Positions 1 through 6,948 of a DNA stretch of 8,120 nucleotides are shown in pieces. The DNA is from JADKFD01 sp964561825 (GTDB lineage Bacteria; Pseudomonadota; Gammaproteobacteria; Xanthomonadales; SZUA-5), in contig CAZLSB010000190.1 of the NCBI GenBank assembly GCA_964561825.1, forward strand, positions 1 through 8,120, given 5' to 3'. The notes under the pieces were generated by a model. It worked only from the letters and a program-made list of their open reading frames with translations. It was not told where the DNA came from and did not search any database. The position numbers and the translations under genes are program-made. Numbering within the stretch: the stretch's first letter is position 1; every line of letters begins with the position of its first letter.

Positions 1-72
1 CTTGCCTTCGCTTTGCTGCAGACGCTTGAGATCTTTGAGGATCGGGTCGTCAATGCCGATGGTGGTTCTCAT
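1..72 (-). CDS. VapB-like ribbon-helix-helix antitoxin, N-terminal part only
   Basis: Reading the complement from 72 down to 1 gives 24 uninterrupted codons beginning MRTTIGIDDPILKDLKRLQQ and continuing SEGK; the gene runs off the window. The opening (MRTT, a short alternating beta strand, IDD, then a charged amphipathic helix) matches the DNA-binding N-terminus of VapB-type ribbon-helix-helix antitoxins of type II toxin-antitoxin modules. Such proteins bind and neutralise a PIN-domain toxin, usually encoded just downstream, and repress their own promoter as a dimer. On the minus strand a GAGG (84-87) sits 11 nt before the ATG and an AGGA only 2 nt before it, so the ribosome site is only fair. 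The toxin partner, if present, lies before position 1 and cannot be seen. A stand-alone CopG/Arc-type regulator is the main alternative. Confidence 0.7.
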   Translation of the reverse strand, partial: MRTTIGIDDPILKDLKRLQQSEGK

Positions 73-116
73 GATCCTAGAAACCTCAGTTGGACGGGGT
101 AGAGTGTGCGGTTGTG

Positions 117-190
117 GGGTGAAAGCCGGCAAGCTTGCGCGGCATGCCGCGCGCCGGCTTGAACGCATGCAAGCTTTGCTTGCAGGCCGG
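117..190. repeat. Structured intergenic repeat, family 1, copy A
   Basis: First of two 74-bp direct repeats, 95 bp apart start to start. An outer stem pairs AAGCCGGC (123-130) with GCCGGCTT (153-160). Inside it are a 6-nt bulge, AAGCTT (131-136), and a perfect 16-bp palindrome (137-152). A GAACG linker (161-165) leads to a second hairpin, TGCAAGC (168-174) with loop TTT and GCTTGCA (178-184), and the unit ends in GGCCGG. There is no ORF or transposase in it. The architecture resembles REP or MITE-like non-autonomous repeats; the family name is unknown to me. Confidence 0.88.
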
Positions 191-211
191 AACAGGGCAT
201 AAGCGCAATGA

Positions 212-285
212 GGGTGAAAGCTGGCGAGCTTGCGCGGCATGCCGCGCGCCAGCTTGAACGCATGCAAGCTGTGCTTGCAGGCCGG
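212..285. repeat. Structured intergenic repeat, family 1, copy B
   Basis: Second copy, differing from copy A at four positions. Two changes are compensatory: C127-G156 of the outer stem becomes T222-A251, so pairing is kept. One change (A131 to G226) creates an extra possible G-C pair with C247 next to the outer stem. The fourth (T176 to G271) lies in the 3-nt loop of the second hairpin, TTT to TGT. The 16-bp inner palindrome (232-247) and the second stem (263-269 with 273-279) are unchanged. The spacer between copies (191-211) has no visible structure. Confidence 0.88.
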
Positions 286-482
286 GGAGAATAGTTATTC
301 TATTCCAACGAGTTGCAACGCAGCCATGCGCGGCCAGAGTTCAGTCTTGACAAATCATGCGAAGACTTTTGTGTGTTTGGTTCCGGCTCGTCCGGCTTAG
401 GTTTAACGCACGGGTGTGCGCGCATCGTCTTGCGTCAGACCTATGCGCGCGACTGGTCACGGAGAACAGCCGCGAAAATCGG
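286..482. other. Gene-free spacer downstream of the vanZ-like gene
   Basis: Stretch between the family 1 repeats and the stop codon of the vanZ-like gene. I see no coding potential on either strand. It holds a small A/T-rich inverted repeat, GAATA (289-293) with TATTC (296-300), and a nested hairpin (418-450, listed separately). The antitoxin promoter would be expected here or among the repeats, on the minus strand. TTGCAA (complement of 314-319) is a possible -35 but no convincing -10 follows at the right distance. Confidence 0.5.
418..450. other. Nested hairpin just downstream of the vanZ-like gene
   Basis: GCGCGCAT (418-425) pairs with ATGCGCGC (443-450), and inside that GTCT (427-430) pairs with AGAC (437-440) around a 6-nt loop. 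It begins about 33 nt past the vanZ-like stop codon on the minus strand. It could end or stabilise the 3' end of the alr-glnE-vanZ transcript. No T-run follows on the minus strand, so it does not look like a classical intrinsic terminator. Confidence 0.4.
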
Positions 483-872
483 CTAAAAGCGCTGTTCGAC
501 GGCGATCAACAGGCGTCCCAATGGAGTACGCAGCAGCACTAGGCCGATGAGGATGCCGCACAGGTTGGCCGCCAAATCGGCCCATTCGGCAGTGCGTGGT
601 GGCATCACCGACTGTGAAGCTTCGATGAGTACGCCATAAGCGATTAATCCAATGATCACCGAGACCCTTTGGCGCAGGTGTGCGCCGGCTAATTGGCCGA
701 AATACAGCATCAATACGATGTAGGCGACACAGTGGTTGAGTTTGTCGCCGTTGGGAATAGCAAGCGCCGCCGCGCGCAGCGGCAGCAGCGACAAGGCGGC
801 AATCAGCAGCAGCCCAGCCAAGCCCAGCCACCACCAGCGCCTCGGATATTGCAGGGCCACCCGCTCAGACAT
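483..872 (-). CDS. VanZ-like family small membrane protein
   Basis: A 129-residue membrane protein with about four hydrophobic segments (roughly 13-31, 46-63, 70-83, 100-115). It carries the VanZ-like family signature: GDKLNH (42-47), helical AYIVL, then IEASQ (83-87), a PPR turn (91-93), and EWADLAANLCGILIG (96-110). In this family the conserved polar residues lie between the last helices. VanZ itself gives low-level teicoplanin resistance in Enterococcus by an unknown route; most homologues, like this one, lie far from van clusters and have no assigned function. The start at 872 was chosen because upstream codons (to 1010) read through glnE in another frame and do not match the family. This ATG sits inside the last codons of glnE with an 8-bp overlap, so translation is probably coupled. 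The call is firm for family, open for function. Confidence 0.85.
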   Translation of the reverse strand: MSERVALQYPRRWWWLGLAGLLLIAALSLLPLRAAALAIPNGDKLNHCVAYIVLMLYFGQLAGAHLRQRVSVIIGLIAYGVLIEASQSVMPPRTAEWADLAANLCGILIGLVLLRTPLGRLLIAVEQRF

Positions 873-3600
873 TGGCGTTCCAAGCCAAACTGGCGCCCTG
901 CGCGTGCGAGACGATGCGTTTTTCGAGCGCCAGCGCACAGCGCAGCCCCCGATCCAGCAGGCGCCGATGGGCATTCGCCATCGACTGCGCTTGGCGTTCG
1001 TCGAGTGCACCGTGCTGCGCTAACCACGCCAACAAAGCGGCGCTTTCGGTGGGCGGGCGTTGATCGTTGATGGTCGGTCCGAGGCTGAGCAGGGCTTGTT
1101 GGGCGATGAACTCGATATCGACCAAACCACCGTGTCCCTGTTTGATATCAAAGTGCGTGCTGTCGCTGCGATCCAATGCTTCGCGCCAGCGTTCGCGCAT
1201 CTGCGTGACTTCTTCGGCAACCAGTTTGGCGTCGCGTGGCCGCAGCAGCACCGCTTGCCGCAACGCATCGAATTGTTCGCCCATGTGCGGATCGCCGGCG
1301 ACCAGTCGCGCGCGCACCAGCGCTTGGTGTTCCCACAGCCAAGCTTCGTTGCGTTGATAGCTGCTGTACGCCGATAGCGGCGTCACCAGCAAGCCCTTGC
1401 TGCCATTGGGACGCAGGCGCGCGTCGATGTCGTACATCGGTCCAAACGCCGTTTGCACGGTCAGCATATGCAGCAAACGCTGCGCGGCGCGCGCCAGATA
1501 GCGCTGGCCATCTAATGCGCGGGCGCCGACGCTTTCTTCGTTCTGCAAAGCGTCGTCGTAAATGAACACTAGATCCAAATCGGAACTGAAGTTCAATTCG
1601 TGCCCACCCAGGCTGCCATAACCAATCACCGCGATGCCCAGTTGGCTTGCCAATCCGGGCAGGCTGCCATGTTGGACGGCTAAATCGCGCAGCGCGAAAT
1701 GCAGCAAACGGTCGATCACCAGATCGGCCACATCGGCCAGGCCTGCGGCGGTGCGGGCGGCGTCGGCACGGCCATCCAAAAACGCCAGTGCCAGTTCCAA
1801 ACGCGCGCTCTGCTGAAATTGGCGCACGCGTTCCAATTCGTGCTCGGTGTCGCCGGCGTCCACCGCGGCCAGTTCTAGCCCCAAACGTTGCGCCAGTTCA
1901 GCGCGGCTCGGCGCCTGCACGGCAAGACGCTGATCAAGCAAATCGTCGAGCAAAATCGGCGACTGCGCGAGCGCGCGTGCCAGCCAGGCGCTGGCGACGA
2001 TTAACTGGTGGACACGCTCAATGACGGCCGGGCGTTCAGCCAACAAAGCTAGATAACTGGTGCGTCCGGCGATCGCCGCCAGCAGATCGACCCAGCGTGT
2101 CAGCGCCTGCTGCGAACTGGCATCCCGACTGCAGGCCAGCAAGACCAAGGGCACGATGCGATCCAAACGCGCCCGGCCGCGCGCGCTCATCGCCTGCACC
2201 GCTGGTGTTTGCGCGAGCCGATACAGCGTGGTGGCGCGCGGGTCGTCCGGCGCATGGTGTTTGTCGTCTTGATCCGTGGCGGGTGCCACTAGCCGCCAGA
2301 GTGCCGCCTCGCTCGCGCGGCCGGCGGGCGCTTCCCTGTTGCCAGCCAGCGGCAGACAGCGCTCAAAAGCGATGCTGACGATGCGTCGATGGCCATCCAA
2401 ATCGTGCATCAATGCGCCGAAATCGGCATAACCCAGCGCCAGCGCGTAACGATCGCGCAACAGCGGATCGTCGGGTAGCACATGGGTTTGTTCGTCGCGA
2501 TACATCTGCACGCGATTTTCCAGACGGCGCAAAAAACGATAAGCCGCGGCCAAGGCGCGCGCTTCGGCAGCATCGATAACGCCGCGATCGGCCAGCAGGG
2601 TCAGCAGATTGAGCGTATTGCCATCGCGCAGGGCCGGATCGCGACCGCCGCGGATGATCGATTCCAATTGCACGCGGAACTCGATCTCGCGAATGCCACC
2701 CGGGCCCTGTTTGAGGTCATGTTCGCGTTCGCGGCGGCGCACCTCCGAATCGACCAGCGCTTTGAGCTCGCGCAAGCCTTCAATCGCCGCATAATCGAAA
2801 TAACGCCGCCACACAAACGGCCGCAGCCGCTCCAACAAAGCTCGCCCGGCGACCAGATCGCCACCCACCGGGCGCGCGCGCAGCAGCGCAAAACGTTCCC
2901 ACTCGCGACCATCGCGCTGGTAATAGTCTTCCATCGCATCAAAGGACAAAGCCAAACGGCCAGCGCTGCCAAACGGTCGCAAACGCCAATCCACGCGATA
3001 GGTAAAACCCTCGGCGGTGGTTTCGCCGAGCAACGTGCTGGCGCGTTGCACCAGACGCGCGAAAAAATCTTCGTTGTCCAGCGGCCGGCGGCCGTCGGTT
3101 TCGCCAGCGCGCGGAAAGGCGGCGATCAGATCGATATCACTGGAGAAATTCAGCTCGCGTGAGCCCAGTTTGCCCAGCCCGTAGATCACGATGGGCTGCA
3201 GCACCGCGTGTTCATCGCGTGGTTCGCCGTGGCGCGCCACCAATTCGGCGCGTGCCGCTGCAAAAGCCACCTCAATGCAGCGTTCGGCCAACACCGTGGC
3301 GCGTTCCAGCGTCTGTTCCACGCTGTCACGGCCGAGCACATCGTCGATCAGAATCGAGAGTGATTCGGCGCGTCGATAGCGCCGCAATTGGGTGCTTAAG
3401 TCAACGCCGTCCAGCGCTGCTGGAAAGCGGGCAACGCTGGTGCCTTGAGCGTTGTTTAGGACTTGCAGCCGTTCTGGGTGCCTGCGCAGTTCTTCAAAAG
3501 CAAAATCGCTAGCCAGCAGCACGGCGTCTAGCTCCGCCGAGGGGGCCTGGCCGAGTGCATTGCGCTTGTCTTGCAGCCAGTCGGACCAGGCTTCATTCAT
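865..3600 (-). CDS. glnE: Bifunctional glutamine synthetase adenylyltransferase / adenylyl-removing enzyme
   Basis: GlnE covalently tunes glutamine synthetase. One domain adds AMP to a tyrosine of GlnA when nitrogen is plentiful, and the other removes it by phosphorolysis; PII protein and glutamine set the balance. The protein is 911 residues, close to the 946 of E. coli, and both nucleotidyltransferase halves are complete. The N-terminal adenylyl-removing domain has GLGKLGSRELNFSSDIDLI (141-159) with metal-binding D155 and D157, then DWRLRPFGSAG (204-214) and KQGPGGIREIEF (297-308). The C-terminal adenylyltransferase domain has GYGSLGGHELNFSSDLDLVF (660-679) with D674 and D676, DIDARLRPNGSKG (724-736) and KQGHGGLVDIEF (820-831). 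A lysine usual in the GYGKLGG motif is serine here (S663). The ATG shares the bases ATGA with the stop of alr and has no Shine-Dalgarno sequence of its own, which points to coupled translation. Confidence 0.97.
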   Translation of the reverse strand: MNEAWSDWLQDKRNALGQAPSAELDAVLLASDFAFEELRRHPERLQVLNNAQGTSVARFPAALDGVDLSTQLRRYRRAESLSILIDDVLGRDSVEQTLERATVLAERCIEVAFAAARAELVARHGEPRDEHAVLQPIVIYGLGKLGSRELNFSSDIDLIAAFPRAGETDGRRPLDNEDFFARLVQRASTLLGETTAEGFTYRVDWRLRPFGSAGRLALSFDAMEDYYQRDGREWERFALLRARPVGGDLVAGRALLERLRPFVWRRYFDYAAIEGLRELKALVDSEVRRREREHDLKQGPGGIREIEFRVQLESIIRGGRDPALRDGNTLNLLTLLADRGVIDAAEARALAAAYRFLRRLENRVQMYRDEQTHVLPDDPLLRDRYALALGYADFGALMHDLDGHRRIVSIAFERCLPLAGNREAPAGRASEAALWRLVAPATDQDDKHHAPDDPRATTLYRLAQTPAVQAMSARGRARLDRIVPLVLLACSRDASSQQALTRWVDLLAAIAGRTSYLALLAERPAVIERVHQLIVASAWLARALAQSPILLDDLLDQRLAVQAPSRAELAQRLGLELAAVDAGDTEHELERVRQFQQSARLELALAFLDGRADAARTAAGLADVADLVIDRLLHFALRDLAVQHGSLPGLASQLGIAVIGYGSLGGHELNFSSDLDLVFIYDDALQNEESVGARALDGQRYLARAAQRLLHMLTVQTAFGPMYDIDARLRPNGSKGLLVTPLSAYSSYQRNEAWLWEHQALVRARLVAGDPHMGEQFDALRQAVLLRPRDAKLVAEEVTQMRERWREALDRSDSTHFDIKQGHGGLVDIEFIAQQALLSLGPTINDQRPPTESAALLAWLAQHGALDERQAQSMANAHRRLLDRGLRCALALEKRIVSHAQGASLAWNANV

Positions 3601-4694
3601 GTTGCGGCGCTGGCCGTGTCGCTCTGCGCGTCTTCAAACTGCACGCGGCGCGTTACGCCACACACCAGCTCGTAGCCAATTGTGCCGGCCGCCTCGGCAA
3701 CGCGTTCGACCGGCAGATCGGCGCCCCACAACAGCACCTCGCTACCAATGTTTGCCGTCGGCGCGGCGGAAAGATCGATGGCCAACAAATCCATCGATAC
3801 GCGGCCAAGCACTTGCGCTGCTTGCCCGTCTATTTTTACCGGTGTGCCGCTCGGCGCGTGGCGCGGATAGCCGTCGCCATAGCCAACCGCGGCAATGCCG
3901 ATGCGCATGGTGTGCGGGCAAACAAAAGTACCGCCATAGCCTATGCGTTCACCGGCGGCCACTGTTTGGGTAGAAATCAGTCGGGTCGATAGGCTCATGG
4001 CCGGGCGCAGCCCCAAATCCTGGCCCATTTTGCGCGCAAAGGTAGACAATCCATACAGCATGCCGCCGGGCCGCACCCAATCACCTTGACTGGCTGGAAA
4101 AGCTTGCAGCGCCGCCGAGTTGGCCAAGCTGCGTTCGCCCGGCAAAGCACCCAGCGCCGCGCCAAAACGCGCCATTTGCGCCTCGGTTTGCTCGCGATCA
4201 TTTTCATCGGCGCAGGCAAAATGCGTCATCCAGCGGATCTCGCCAACCTGCGGCAGCGCACGCAATCGCTGGTAGACCTCGGTTGCCATGTGCGGCGCAA
4301 ATCCCAGCCGGTGCATGCCGGTATCCAGCTTGACCCACAGCGCCAGCGGCGCCAGCGGTGGCGTTTCTTCCAACAAGGCCAGTTGGTATTCGTGATGCAA
4401 CACACAATCTACCTGCAGCTCGCGGATTGCATCAAGGTCGCCGCTTTCGTCGAATCCTGACAACAGCACAATGCGATGGCGCAATCCGGCGCGCCGCAGA
4501 CGCTCGGCATCGGTCAAGGTGGCCACACCAAAGGCGTGCGCCGCGTGTAGCGCGCGCGCCACCCGCTCCAAGCCGTGACCGTAGCCGTCTGCCTTCACCA
4601 CGGCCATGACCTTGGAGCGCGGGGCCAACGCGCGCACTCGGCTCAAATTGTGGCGCAGTGCATCAAGATGAATGGTCGCAGTGGTAGCACGCAT
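3597..4694 (-). CDS. alr: Alanine racemase, PLP-dependent, biosynthetic type
   Basis: Interconverts L- and D-alanine in the cytoplasm, supplying D-Ala for D-Ala-D-Ala in peptidoglycan. With the start at 4694 the protein has 365 residues, the normal family length. The PLP-binding lysine is K34 in VVKADGYGHG (32-41) at the start of the TIM-like barrel. KLDTGMHRLGF (122-132) is the conserved mid-barrel motif. ERIGYGGTF (249-257) supplies the second catalytic base, Y253, in the C-terminal beta domain, and GRVSMDL follows downstream. The frame stays open upstream to a TTG at 4772, but those extra 26 residues (PPAAACM and so on) do not resemble Alr, while MRATTATIHLDALRHN is a typical Alr beginning. 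A start 9 nt upstream (4703) is possible; neither has a good ribosome site. The gene leads the tightly packed alr-glnE-vanZ set. Whether a second racemase (dadX type) exists elsewhere cannot be told. Confidence 0.96.
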   Translation of the reverse strand: MRATTATIHLDALRHNLSRVRALAPRSKVMAVVKADGYGHGLERVARALHAAHAFGVATLTDAERLRRAGLRHRIVLLSGFDESGDLDAIRELQVDCVLHHEYQLALLEETPPLAPLALWVKLDTGMHRLGFAPHMATEVYQRLRALPQVGEIRWMTHFACADENDREQTEAQMARFGAALGALPGERSLANSAALQAFPASQGDWVRPGGMLYGLSTFARKMGQDLGLRPAMSLSTRLISTQTVAAGERIGYGGTFVCPHTMRIGIAAVGYGDGYPRHAPSGTPVKIDGQAAQVLGRVSMDLLAIDLSAAPTANIGSEVLLWGADLPVERVAEAAGTIGYELVCGVTRRVQFEDAQSDTASAAT

Positions 4695-4875
4695 GGGCAG
4701 CATCGGCAGAAGAGAACGCGGTGCGTAGCCTTGCCGAGTGCACGCGGGCATGCAAGCAGCAGCGGGTGGCAATGGGCGGGCTTTGCGGTTGTGGCTGGTT
4801 TTGCGTTGCTGGTTGTGGGTTCGGGGTTGTTGTTGGTTGCTGGTTGTGGGTTGTTGACTTTGCTTCAGTAGCGTC
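4695..4875. other. Spacer between receptor gene and alr, G/T-rich with short repeats
   Basis: This 181-bp gap lies between two genes on the minus strand and should hold the alr promoter or leader. Positions 4786-4856 are strongly G/T-rich on the plus strand (A/C-rich in the alr-sense strand) and consist of variants of GGTTGTGG and GTTGCTGG. A 17-bp word beginning GTTGCTGGTTG occurs exactly at 4805-4821 and 4836-4852. I see no intrinsic terminator for the receptor gene and no clear -10/-35 pair. Confidence 0.6.
4805..4852. repeat. 17-bp direct repeat, period 31, in G/T-rich spacer
   Basis: GTTGCTGGTTGTGGGTT occurs exactly at 4805-4821 and again at 4836-4852. The 14 bases between continue the same G/T-rich style. 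Seen on the alr-sense strand it gives an unstructured A/C-rich tract. This could be a leader region with little secondary structure, or slippage-prone simple sequence. Confidence 0.8.
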
Positions 4876-6942
4876 TCAAGGCAGCGCCAAATCCAAACCC
4901 AACCAAAATCCCCTGCCTGGCGCGGCTTCGTAATAGCGCCTAGCGCCTTCGTTGACGATTAAGGAACCGCTGTAACGGCGGTCGAGCAGATTGTCCACGC
5001 GCGCCAGCAGGCTCAACCGGCCCCAGGATTGCGGCGCAAAGCGGCGGTTCATGCGCAGATTCCAGACTGCATAACCCGGCACGCTGTCGCGGTTGCGATC
5101 ACTCGCCGGTGTTGCGGCTAGCGCTTGCCATTCCAGGGCGGTGCTCAGGTCCGCGCTGCTGGCAAAACTCAAGTCAAATCGAGCCGCGCGCGGCGGCACG
5201 CCAGGCAAGCGCGTGCCGGCGTCCACGATGACGGTTGGCGTGCTGCAGGGTGGAGACCGGCAGCTCGAATAGGCTTCGCTATAACGCGCATCAATCCAAT
5301 TGAGCAGCGCTTGGGCGCGCCAGCGCGCTGTCCATTGCCAGTGGCCGGCGATTTCCACGCCGCGGCGTCGCGTTGCGCCGGCATTTTGAAAGCTGGTCCG
5401 ACCGCCTTGCGAGCTGGCGACGACAATTTCATCGTCCACTTGCGCCTGAAATAAGCTGACATCGGCTTGCACAGCTTCGCCATCAAACTGCAATCCGAGT
5501 TCGGCTTGCCGCACTTTTGCAGGGCTAAGCAGCGTGTTGAACCCACCATCGCCGTCGTTTCGATAGGCCAATTCAGCCAGCGTGGGCAATTCCTGCGAGT
5601 GACCAAACGCGGCGTGCAGCTGCCAATGTGGATCCATCTGATAGGCAAAGCCCAGCACGGGTAACCAACTATCGTCTCGGTATTGGCCGCTGTCGTCTGG
5701 GTTGCCGACCCTCAGATAACGATCGCTACTGACATAACGCGTATCACTGCGCCGCACGCCGGCGCTCCAACGCCACGCGTTGCTGAGCAAATCCAAGCGC
5801 AGCATGCCATCGTGCGCGCTACCGCGATTGCGCTCGTCCCTACGCAAGGCGCCACGCACGCCCAAGCGCGAGCCAATAAAGTTCTCGAAACCGCGGCGAT
5901 CTTCGCTGATCTGCTCCTGTCGCCAAGACGCGTTGAGCTGCAGTTGCGCATTGGGCAACTCGAAAGCCTGTTGCCACTGCATCGACCAACCCGCGTAATC
6001 CCGATTCAGGTCGACAATGCCACCGCCACTGCTCGCCTGGGCTTGCGCGAATAGGCTGACGCTGAGCACCTGATCAATGCTGCGCTGGCCACCATAAGCC
6101 GCGACTTGCAGTTCGGAATTGCCAAAATCCTGCCGATAGCGCGCGCCGAACTGCGATTGCCTAGTCGATTTGCGCGTATCAAAAGCGACCGCCGCTGGAC
6201 TTCCCGCAAAAGGGTCGCGCCCGAACTCCAGCCGCGTTTGCCCTTGCGGATCCTGCGCGTCGGGCTGGTCCTGATGGTGTGCGTTGAGCAGCACCTCGGC
6301 GCTATCGCTGATTTGCCAAGCGACCCGCGCACTGGCCAAACTGCGCTGCGCTGAGCTGTGCGCGCGTACGCCATCGGTTTGATAGCGGTTGCCGGATAAA
6401 CCGAAACTCAAATCTTCACCGCCGCCTAGATCGAAGCCCAAGCGCTGCTGGCCGTGGCTTCCCAAACCGCTGTGCAAGCGATAACCAGCGCGGCGCGCGC
6501 CGTCAATGCGCAGATAACCGCCGCCATTGCCATACAGCGCGGCAAAAGGCCCACGAATCAAGCGCATGCGGCCGCTGCCGATATCCAGGTGGCCAATCTG
6601 GCTTTGGCCGTCGGCGGCCGTCGCCGGAATGCCGTCGTACTCAATGCGCAGACCGCGCACCCCAAACGGGCTGCGCGCACCAAAACCGCGAATCTGAATC
6701 TGCGTATCTTGCGCTTGGTTATAACGCTGCCGGGCAATAACGCCTGGCAGTTCGGCCAAGGCTTCCGCGATATCCAGCGCCGCTCGGCGCCGCCTTAGCT
6801 CATCTAAATCCAATTCCACCATTTGATCTGGCTGGCGCGATTTGGCAACGCGCGCCTCGCTTACCACGGCGGGCAAGGTAGCCGGGCAGTCTGGGCAAGG
6901 CGCCTTGGCTGCCAACGCCGCTAGCAGCAGAGTGGTGAACAT
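4876..6942 (-). CDS. TonB-dependent outer-membrane receptor, YncD/PqqU-like
   Basis: A 688-residue TonB-dependent receptor, close to E. coli YncD (700). A short signal peptide (1-14, cut after AKA) is followed by a possible TonB box, LPAVVSEARV (23-32). The plug domain (about 40-150) contains ALAELPGV (61-68), QIQIRGFGARSPFGVRGLRI (81-100), DGIPATAADGQSQ (103-115) and RGPFAALYGN (130-139). The rest is beta-barrel, with AQDPQGQTR in an early loop (229-237), DNLLDRRY (650-657) near the end and a hydrophobic last strand. The plug wording is that of the YncD group, whose E. coli member is now named PqqU for uptake of the cofactor PQQ. Substrate by similarity is therefore PQQ, but related receptors take iron chelates, so this is moderate. 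After YGN the usual SSGGVINV strand is replaced by GGGYLRID, a slight shortening. A CPDC pair sits at 16-19, just after the signal peptide. It lies 6 bp after the rubredoxin gene, likely co-transcribed; no clear ribosome site. Confidence 0.9.
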   Translation of the reverse strand: MFTTLLLAALAAKAPCPDCPATLPAVVSEARVAKSRQPDQMVELDLDELRRRRAALDIAEALAELPGVIARQRYNQAQDTQIQIRGFGARSPFGVRGLRIEYDGIPATAADGQSQIGHLDIGSGRMRLIRGPFAALYGNGGGYLRIDGARRAGYRLHSGLGSHGQQRLGFDLGGGEDLSFGLSGNRYQTDGVRAHSSAQRSLASARVAWQISDSAEVLLNAHHQDQPDAQDPQGQTRLEFGRDPFAGSPAAVAFDTRKSTRQSQFGARYRQDFGNSELQVAAYGGQRSIDQVLSVSLFAQAQASSGGGIVDLNRDYAGWSMQWQQAFELPNAQLQLNASWRQEQISEDRRGFENFIGSRLGVRGALRRDERNRGSAHDGMLRLDLLSNAWRWSAGVRRSDTRYVSSDRYLRVGNPDDSGQYRDDSWLPVLGFAYQMDPHWQLHAAFGHSQELPTLAELAYRNDGDGGFNTLLSPAKVRQAELGLQFDGEAVQADVSLFQAQVDDEIVVASSQGGRTSFQNAGATRRRGVEIAGHWQWTARWRAQALLNWIDARYSEAYSSCRSPPCSTPTVIVDAGTRLPGVPPRAARFDLSFASSADLSTALEWQALAATPASDRNRDSVPGYAVWNLRMNRRFAPQSWGRLSLLARVDNLLDRRYSGSLIVNEGARRYYEAAPGRGFWLGLDLALP

Positions 6943-6948
6943 GGGCGC

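Noticed and set aside
2..202. 66-codon open frame on the plus strand at the window start
   Set aside because: It runs antisense to the antitoxin start and then through the palindromic repeat, so it is not likely to be a gene.
117..285. Possible CRISPR array
   Set aside because: Only two long copies, each with multiple internal palindromes, and no array of short uniform repeats and spacers; the same holds for 7224-7496.
289..305. A/T-rich inverted repeat resembling a Fur or OxyR site
   Set aside because: Spacing and sequence fit neither consensus, and it is far from the receptor gene; left as an unassigned small palindrome.
347..352. TTGACA as a -35 box on the plus strand
   Set aside because: No acceptable -10 box 16-18 bp downstream and no plus-strand gene follows.
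873..1010. Upstream extension of the vanZ-like gene
   Set aside because: The added residues come from another frame of glnE, are arginine-rich, and are not part of the family.
2482..3162. 226-codon open frame on the plus strand inside glnE
   Set aside because: It lies wholly antisense to a well-matched glnE domain and its protein resembles no family; typical shadow of a GC-rich gene.
4695..4772. Upstream extension of alr to a TTG start
   Set aside because: The added 26 residues do not match alanine racemases, whose usual N-terminus begins at the ATG at 4694.
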